DNA of 64,000 bases from Trametes villosa. Taxonomy: Eukaryota; Basidiomycota; Agaricomycetes; Polyporales; Polyporaceae. Under the pieces are notes generated by a model, which was not told where the DNA came from, made no database searches, and saw nothing but the letters and a program-made list of their open reading frames with translations. The stretch lies in NCBI GenBank assembly GCA_002964805.2, contig PUDQ02000001.1, positions 3,744,001 to 3,808,000 of the forward strand, in the 5' to 3' direction. Both the position numbers and the translations under genes were made by a program. Shown in pieces: positions 56,698 through 64,000 of this stretch (positions are counted from its first letter, which is position 1; each line of letters opens with the position of its first letter).

Positions 56698-59600
56698 GGT
56701 GGCGGGGCGGGGGAGGGCTGTCGGAGAGAAGGGCGGTGGATCGCCTGCCCGGGTTTATAACGAACCCCGTCCTGACGCCTGCCCACCGGCCACCCGCCAT
56801 TTAGTTTCCTATTATTTTCCGACAAGCCCCCATCTCAATCTCCATCTCAATCGGCCATGCCATGTTTCAACCCGGGCGCCCAGATCCCATCTCGCTGTCC
56901 CCCCGATTAGGCAGCGGCGTCTCATTGGACGCATAGACACCGATCCGACTCCCATCCTTTTCCCGAGCCAATCGCGTCCCCACCCAATCAGTCCAGGCCC
57001 TCCCCTGCCCAATCCCCGCTCGCCCTCTTTTTCCTGCCCATTTCCCCCCAATTACGTCTTGCGCCTCTCCATCCTCGCGCCCTCCCCGTCCATTCTGCGC
57101 ATCCTCCATCCTCCTCTCGTCCGCCTCCGCCCAGTCCACGCCGTGCCCTGCCCCGTGCGCGGTGTCCATCTGCCCGCACCGTCTTGCGCCGCTGCCCGCG
57201 CGACCGTCGCCGGGCACAGCACAAGGAGCCATGCGCAGCGCCCCCGGCCAAAGCTCTGCACGCGTGAACATGCAGAGCGCGCCTCCGGCCCAGGCCACGG
57301 CCACAGCGCTGCTCGCCCACGGCCTCTCGTCGGCGTAATCGCCCTCCCCGGATTTTCTGAATCTCCCGGCGCCCGCCAGCTTTGTCGCCCATGCCACGGA
57401 CATCTCCAGTTTACGGCACCTCCCTCATCGGGCACGCCGTTCCTGTCCCGTCCAATCCCTGTCCCCCGCTTCACGGTCCTCCCCCCCCCCGGCGCCTCGT
57501 CCCCACGGCTCGTCCCGGAGACGCGAATCAGGCGCGCGCCCCTTCCCCGCACTCTCCGCTCCCTTTCCCCGCAACGCCTCCTCCGTAGCCATCTCGGACT
57601 CCTCTCCTCCCCTGCTCGTCCCGGCTCGCTCCACTCCACCCTGCCCGTGATTCCCTCGTCCCACTTCGCCGTCTCTCGCGCTTGTCTGTCTTGTCTACTC
57701 GTGTCTTGTTCGCTGTCTGCTAGTGCACGCACCGTCCGACAACATACACGAGCCAATCCGATCGCGTGCGCCTCTGATTATCCTGCGTCTCTGAGTCTCT
57801 CATGCTGGGCGTCCCGACAGAGCCTCGTCCTCCGCCACTCATCTCATCTGTTCCATCCGTCTCGTCCATACACCGCGCAGACCATACTACCACCTCCGCA
57901 AACCCATCACCCGCCATCCCATCTCATCTCCCCATCACCATCACTCGTCTCCCCCGTTCATATCGCGTTCACATCGCCCTCGCTCTCCGGTTTCCGAAAC
58001 ATGTCATGCGCCCGCCTGCGTTGTAATCCCCCAGCGGCACCCACGCTTCTCTGCATAATGCCCACAGATCGATGTCGCCTCCGCCCGCTGTGGCTTATGA
58101 ATGCGATCTCGAATTCGCCATAGATCACTCGTGTGCGCAGGTGCAGGCCGATCCCATGTTCTGCATAATTGTGCAGCAGCCGCCTGCCGACCGTCCATCC
58201 TGCCTCTAGGCTTTCTGGCATTCTGACTCGAGTCTGACCGTGACACCCATCCCGCGCAGGCTGAGTCCTTGTGATTCCGCGCGCACGCAATACCGCAGAC
58301 GGTCCAATCCCACCAGCGTTCCGTCGCAACGGCCGTCCAATGCCATGCCATGGCGGCCATGACAGACGCCGCGCGCATGTGTGCATATGCATATGCGCAC
58401 ATACCCACCGCTCGCCACTCGCTCGCACGTCCCCTGTCCCCTGCACTACTGTGCATCTCCGTGCGCGTCAGCGCCTGCCGCGCCCGGCCTCCGCACGTCT
58501 CTGTTCGCACCGCTTGGGGACACCGCAGCCGCGCCCCGCGGGGGTCGGCGATTTGCCCCCTCGACGCTTGGCCTGCGCGCAGAACACGGGCAGGGCGCGG
58601 AAATGGGCGCAGCGTCATCGACTCATCGTCTAAGTCAGCCACCGCCGCACCGACCGGCAGTTGCTCGTTCATACTCTCATACACGCACCCCCGCCCGTCC
58701 GCCCGTCATCGGGCGAATCTCGTATCGCGCGCTGGTAAACGCTGACGTCTACGCAGATCGGCCGGGCAGGAAGCAGCAAGCTCTCGCGCTTCCCTCGCCC
58801 AAACTTGAAAATCGCGTCGCTCGCCGGGGTTGCGGCAGGGGCGACCGTGTACTCGCGTGTACGGCGACCGGCGCGCGCCCCCGGGTCGCTCCTTGTTCGT
58901 GCGCGACGATCCCCCTGCGGACGCATCCAGAAAGCGCGCGCGCGCGCTCGGTTGCGCAAAGCAGCGGTACGGTGTTATGAATGACGCCCTATCCGAGCAG
59001 TTGCCAGTAAGTACGTGTGCGGCACGCGTCGCGCGATTATGTATTTGCCCATCCCCATGCGCGCTGTACCTATCTTGCATGGCATGCACCGTCTTATCCG
59101 AATCGTATGGCCTGGCGCCGGCGCCGGCGCGTGCAATGTGCCTGCGCGTCCGGACTCAGGCTCCTGGGCGTAGGTATTTGCGGCAGCCGGCGTGCATCGC
59201 GCACGTACTGTACATGTACTCGCGATGCCTCTTTACATGATCCGCCCCTGAGTGCGGCGCGAGCCCTGCGCCCTCGAGTTTTGAGCCCCCGGCCTCGCGA
59301 TTATCTCGCGCTCGCGCTGGACAAAGGAGCGGGCATGCGTTCGCCATGGGCTATGCCGTATTCGAGCCCCTCGCGCCTCGGGACGTACAGCGCCTTCAGC
59401 ACGAGCATGAGCACGCCCCGGTGTGCGCAGCTGCGCATGCTGTGCATACTCGGAACTTCGAAGCCTCGCGATCGCTGGATAATGGAAGGGAGTACTTGTG
59501 ACTTGTGGTTATGCACGAGAATAACACATACAGAAGGTGAACCAAGGCTTTCGGCATGCACGAACCGCGTGCACATGCAAGTACAATCACCTGCTCGGAA

Positions 59601-62600
59601 GTTGCGTATGAGCGTTGTGGATGAAAGGTATGTAGCACCGCCCGGTGGCGAATGCGGCGCTTCGGCCTGTGTTCTTGCCATTACGCCCGACATAGGTGCG
59701 CATAGCCCCTCACGGACTCTACTCACCTGCGGCGATAGCCTGCTCGTTGAACAGCTGCCCAAGAACGGAGTTCCGGGGTTTGTGCACCTGTGCCGGGTCG
59801 GGAGGGGAGGGCTTCGACCGAGCCTCGGAGCTTGTGTACTCGCACTGATTTGACGGAACGCTTTCCCCAAGATCCTAGCATCGTGCATGGCGACGGGTAA
59901 GTACTAAGTGGACAGCTGTGGACATCAACTGACAGAGAATCACGTTTCTGCGGTGCTCCTCGTACTCGGACTCCAACTCGTGGGTGTCGGTGGGTGTGGA
60001 GTCTGGGGTATGTCTGGGGTAGCCTGGGGTAAATCTGGGGCTGGTGATGCTACGAGGACGTGCGCGCCACCCGCCCTCGCGTCCATCTACATACACCACC
60101 AGCTGCAGGTCATCTGAGCTCTCGTATCCTCAAGCCCCCGCGCACGGTGCATGCACGGCATGTTAGTCTCTGCGAACGTCGCACCTTGCGCTAACTCGTC
60201 CTGGAATGTGGATGCCGGTTGCTGTGTCTCTCTGCCCCTACCTCGCCGGCCATCTCGCACTAACCCATAGTATTAGATCTCGTCCGCCTGGCGTTCAGTA
60301 TCGCCTTACCTCAGCCCGAAATCCCCCGACCGTCCGTGTCCTCCGCCAAATCGAGCGACGAGCCCTCTACTTAGCGCGCCCGACGAGGACGCATCGCGCT
60401 CGGCAACCTCGCGGACTTCGGAGGCTTTCCGCCCGACCCTCGACAGGGACGGGCCCGCTGTACGCCTAGCGAGCTGCAGGGTCCGCGGACGACACCGGCG
60501 CGCACGCGCTGATGTGTGTGTCCACCGTGCTGAACCTTCCCCTCTCGGCCAGCCGACGCTGCCTCTCATCTCTCGTCTCCTCGCCGATGGTCCGTGGGGG
60601 GCTTCGGCCGCGTGGCGCGCACTACGCGGCGTACGCGACGCGATGTCCCTGCAGCGCGCGCCGCGTAACAGCAGGCGCGGGACCCGGGTGCTGTCCGCTC
60701 TAGAGCAGGCGGCTGGCCAATGCGGGTCGCCGCCGCCTGCTCGTCCAATGACCAGCGCCGCCCCGAGCACGCCGACCGTTGCGACTTGAACTTGTGCCCC
60801 TCGACGACATCGTCCGCGGAGGCGTGTGTAGGTGTGGCGCGCGGGACGACACACTCGCGGCGACTTGCAGCTACCCGGTGTGGGCATGCGCACACGCCAC
60901 CGCGCCGCTCCCCAGGCTGCCTGCCCTGCAAGCTGCTGTCAAAGACGGTGCTCATAAATCCGAGATAAGGTGCGCGGCACGTACGAAGGCTAACATAGCG
61001 TGCTGACCGTGCTTACCAGACGGCGCAGATCCGCTTGAGCCAAAGCGGCATCGAAACGCTCCCAGCACCGCGCCCCCTGCCCCTTGCTGACCGTCGCCGC
61101 TGCTCGCCTGCTCGCGAATGGCCTGGCGCCTTTCCCCGACAGGCAGGTACGGATCGAGGTACGGGCCCGCCCGCGGCGCTAAAGCAGCTGCCGCCAAAGC
61201 CGGCGCTGCGGAGTCGTCGCGGAGTGATGGCGCGGCCGCCTGCGCGGGGTATGCCGGCCTGCGAGAGGACGACCCTGTGCGCGACTACCAACTCTTCGCA
61301 AACGCCTCCCGAAATACAGATGTGGCGAACGTCTCCTGCATGGCCTTGGGCGACGGGTTCCAGTCTAGCGCATCAGCTGATAGGAGCGCGGATGCGCCTG
61401 CGTGTGGCTTAACCCCGGTGTTTGACGCACCTCCTGAACCTGCGAGGGCAGATGCGGGGAGAGCGTTGTGATTAGCTCACAGCTCGTCCGACTAACTGAC
61501 AGGTGCGCCCGCGCCCAAGGCATTCGGACATTCCGGTGACTAACCCGTTACGAAAGTGCAGCGAAACGTACAGTGCCGCCCGCGTACGTACGCCGCGCGT
61601 GCATGGATCGGTCGCTCTCTCCGCCGGGGCAGAGGCGCGCGCGTACCCCGCACCCCAGCCTGTTCGCGTCCCCCGCACTTCTCTTATGGCACTCCGGCTG
61701 ACATTCCCCACAGGAGCGCCAGCCTGGCAGAGTCGCCGTCTACCCGGACGGGCAGGGATCGTGGCGACCGCAGCCGCGCGCTGCTGTTACCAGATGTTGG
61801 GCGCCGATGCTCGCTCCACTGCCCTGCAGGTGACCGGATGGGATCTGACTGGCCCGCCGGCGTGCATCGACCAGGCTCCGCTCACTCGCCCGCGGCAGCG
61901 AAAAGCGGCGCGCAGCGGTATGCGCATCGGCTCGCGAGAGGGATTGCAGTCTCCCCAAGCTCCTCACGGGTTCCGTAGTGCTTGCTGCCCAGCCAGCACG
62001 AAGCGTGTAGTGGCTAGCTCTCGGGACTATTCAAGCCTTCTGGACGGCCTGCTGTCGGTGGAGGTGTCAGCCAACGACGACACGTCGCATTCTCTCTTCG
62101 TCGGCGTCACCTCGGCGGGCCTTCGTTGCGCCTTCGAGCTCGGATGCGCGCGCAGGAACGCGAGCAGCTCGTCCGAATAGCTGGATGCAGGCGAGCGTGT
62201 GGCGTGTGCTCTCACGTGCGAGAAGGCCTCGCGCTCTCCTGGACGTTCTGCAGACAGGCGGGGATCGAGTGCGCATGCGATCGGACGAGAAGGGGGCGTG
62301 CCGGGGGCCAGGAAGGCGTCGGGAGCGCATTCCGAACCTTGCGCGACGTGGCCCGAGCCAGCGCGCAGCCACTCCGCGAACGTTTCCTGCCTCGACCCCG
62401 GCCGAGGAGGGCATGACGTCCCTCCAGCTCGTGGGTGCATCGTACGCACCGCTGCTTCCCCGCCCGAAGCTGACGCAGGTGCGCACAGATCGTTCCCTCG
62501 CGAGCTTCGTCTACTCAGCAACTATCACTCAGCAGGTCCGCCAGCTGCAGCGACGACGCTGTCCGCTTCCTCCTTCGCGATGCGTCGCGGGTACTGCAGC

Positions 62601-64000
62601 CCCCTCTTCGCTCGCTTGATGCAGTTCTCTTGCCTTCAGGCTCGCATCCTCAATGCATCGTAGCGGCCAGTCGTCTTCGGGATCACACAGGCTCGGTGCT
62701 TCCGGTGAGCCTATCTAATCGACTTCCATCTCTCCATCGGGAAGCCACAGTACCACTTGGTAGCCATGCAGCGGAGTCGCACGAGACTTGTTTAGCTGTC
62801 GAGTTCTCAGTAGATCGTCGAAGAGCTGCACTGGCCGCCACCCAGGCATCTCGTACCGCAACACGATGCTGGATGTATTAATCTCTGCGCTGCTGTTGAG
62901 TCCGTTTGCAAAGCATCCTGTGCTGTACGTCGGCGGAATACATCTTGTCTCTTGATCCAGATGCATGCGAGATCGACTGTGCAACGGTACGTGAACGTAT
63001 ACTACCGCCTGATAGATAACTATCCAAGAGCCGTACATCACTGGGAACTTCCACTCGGCCCCCGCTGCACGTACCCATCACGCGCCGCAGTGCGCCTGCG
63101 ATTTACACACCCGCCCAGCCTCGCCCGCATGCGACCGATTGCAACCACCGTCCAGACGTTCTGCAAGCTACCGGGTGCGGTCTCCCCAGCCTTCCCATGC
63201 GCGATTGTCGCGACGCTAGCCTCGTAAGTCGCGCCCCCGAGCTCCTTCGGCCGAACGCTTCTCCTTACCTTACCTACCGCACCAGGTAATGCACGCTCCA
63301 CTCGGCTCGTGGCGAGGCCTTCGGGCGCGGGCGCAGACGCGGCCCGCGCGCGGGTTCGCGCGCTCGAGGGGGCGTTCACAGGCTGGCTGCAGCCAATCGC
63401 CCACGCGCACCGCGCAGCCAACCAGGTGCCCGGCCGCCTCGCGCGGGTTCCCATGCCTCGCCTGCCGGCCAATCGCGCGCGGGGCAGCTAAGTCCGCATG
63501 TGGACTTAACAGCACTCCGAGCCCGGGCTGCGACCCCTCCCAGCTCCGAACCCCTGCGCGCGGTGCTGCTACTACAGCCGTCAGGAGTACCTAGTGCCCA
63601 TGTCAGCTAAGGGCTTGACGCGTGCCGCCCACGCCCGACAGAGGCGGCGCCGCGGTGGATGACGAAGCGGCCTGAGTAACCGTGTGCATAGCCATTACAT
63701 GCATCAGCCAAGCTTCCGCCCCGTCCCCCGCCACGCGCCACGAAGCCCCCGCCGCTGTGCCCACGGGGGAATCAGCTGCCTCCGCCCGCGCGCGGGGATG
63801 CCACACGTCTGCGAGTCCGAGCCTCCCCTGGCCCTGGGTTCGTATGTTGCTCCTGACTCCTGACGAGGAGGCACAGATGGCGATGGCGGATGCTTTGCTG
63901 CAGCTGAGTTTTGTGTCTAAGCATAGACTCTGTTCGACTCCGGCCGTCCGTCTCGGTGCGCCGTGCGCGAGATGATCACTGCGGCGCGAGGTCGACGTCC
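56698..64000. other. Upstream region of the Ecl1-like gene and gene-poor right end
   Basis: From 56800 to about 58000 the plus strand is extremely pyrimidine-rich, with CCCC and TCTC tracts and a ten-base C run at 57481; the long plus-strand open frame at 56579-58123 is a by-product of this composition. It probably holds the promoter and leader of the minus-strand gene. 58100-64000 contains many short overlapping frames with no recognisable domain. I see no RNA gene or transposon ends here. Confidence 0.4.

Noticed and set aside
56579..58123. Long plus-strand ORF of about 514 codons
   Set aside because: It overlaps the first exon of the Ecl1-like gene in antisense and is rich in Pro, Ser, Arg and Leu because the strand is pyrimidine-rich; no domain or plausible start context.
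61118..61471. Plus-strand ORF of 117 codons with a fairly balanced composition at its end
   Set aside because: No recognisable family, no supporting splice structure, and an alternative frame is open over the same bases.

Overview
The window is genomic DNA from a filamentous basidiomycete, most likely an Agaricomycete of the polypore type. The evidence is the high GC content, many 45-65 bp GT-AG introns, a tandem F-box/LRR family, a basidiomycete-style HET-domain gene, a Plavaka-type transposase, a DUF6698-like protein and a Ty3/gypsy LTR retrotransposon. There are no operons, tRNAs, rRNAs or CRISPR arrays. Exon structures were rebuilt by hand from splice signals and reading-frame continuity. 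Function calls rest on recognised motifs, not on database searches.

Layout. 1-7.6 kb: four paralogous F-box/LRR genes, the first cut by the window edge; the three complete ones share one phase-0 intron after the F-box. 7.9-10.1 kb: a HET-domain gene. 10.2-10.9 kb: a diverged inverted repeat enclosing a 182 bp MITE. 11.1-12.7 kb: a 14-exon mitochondrial carrier with three micro-exons. 14.6-18.3 kb: an apparently intact 13-exon Plavaka-type transposase using two GC-AG introns. 18.7-19.2 kb: palindromic repeats. 19.5-20.0 and 33.3-34.1 kb: two halves of a decayed XPG/Rad2-like nuclease gene, split by a young 13.3 kb LTR retrotransposon (20028-33306). 36.3-41.9 kb: two convergent multi-exon genes, one DUF6698-like and one of unknown family. 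42-54 kb: gene-poor GC-rich DNA with a 568 bp TA-flanked MITE. 54.9-56.7 kb: a long Ecl1-like zinc-binding protein gene. 56.7-64 kb: no supported gene.

The most interesting object is the LTR retrotransposon. Its 1.64 kb LTRs are nearly identical and its long ORFs are open, so it looks recent and possibly autonomous. The U3 holds at least five arrays of alternating GAA/TTC pentamers that match heat-shock elements, upstream of a TATA box. The transcribed leader holds a series of hairpins; four are tandem copies with compensatory base changes. The gag-protease ORF carries two complete retropepsin-like domains, each with a DTGS active site. Gag-protease and pol are separated by 2 kb that contains an extra ORF of 166 codons and a copy of the polypurine tract. 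Together these suggest a heat-inducible, ONSEN-like fungal gypsy element with an unusual leader and coding plan; this is inference that needs expression and comparative tests.
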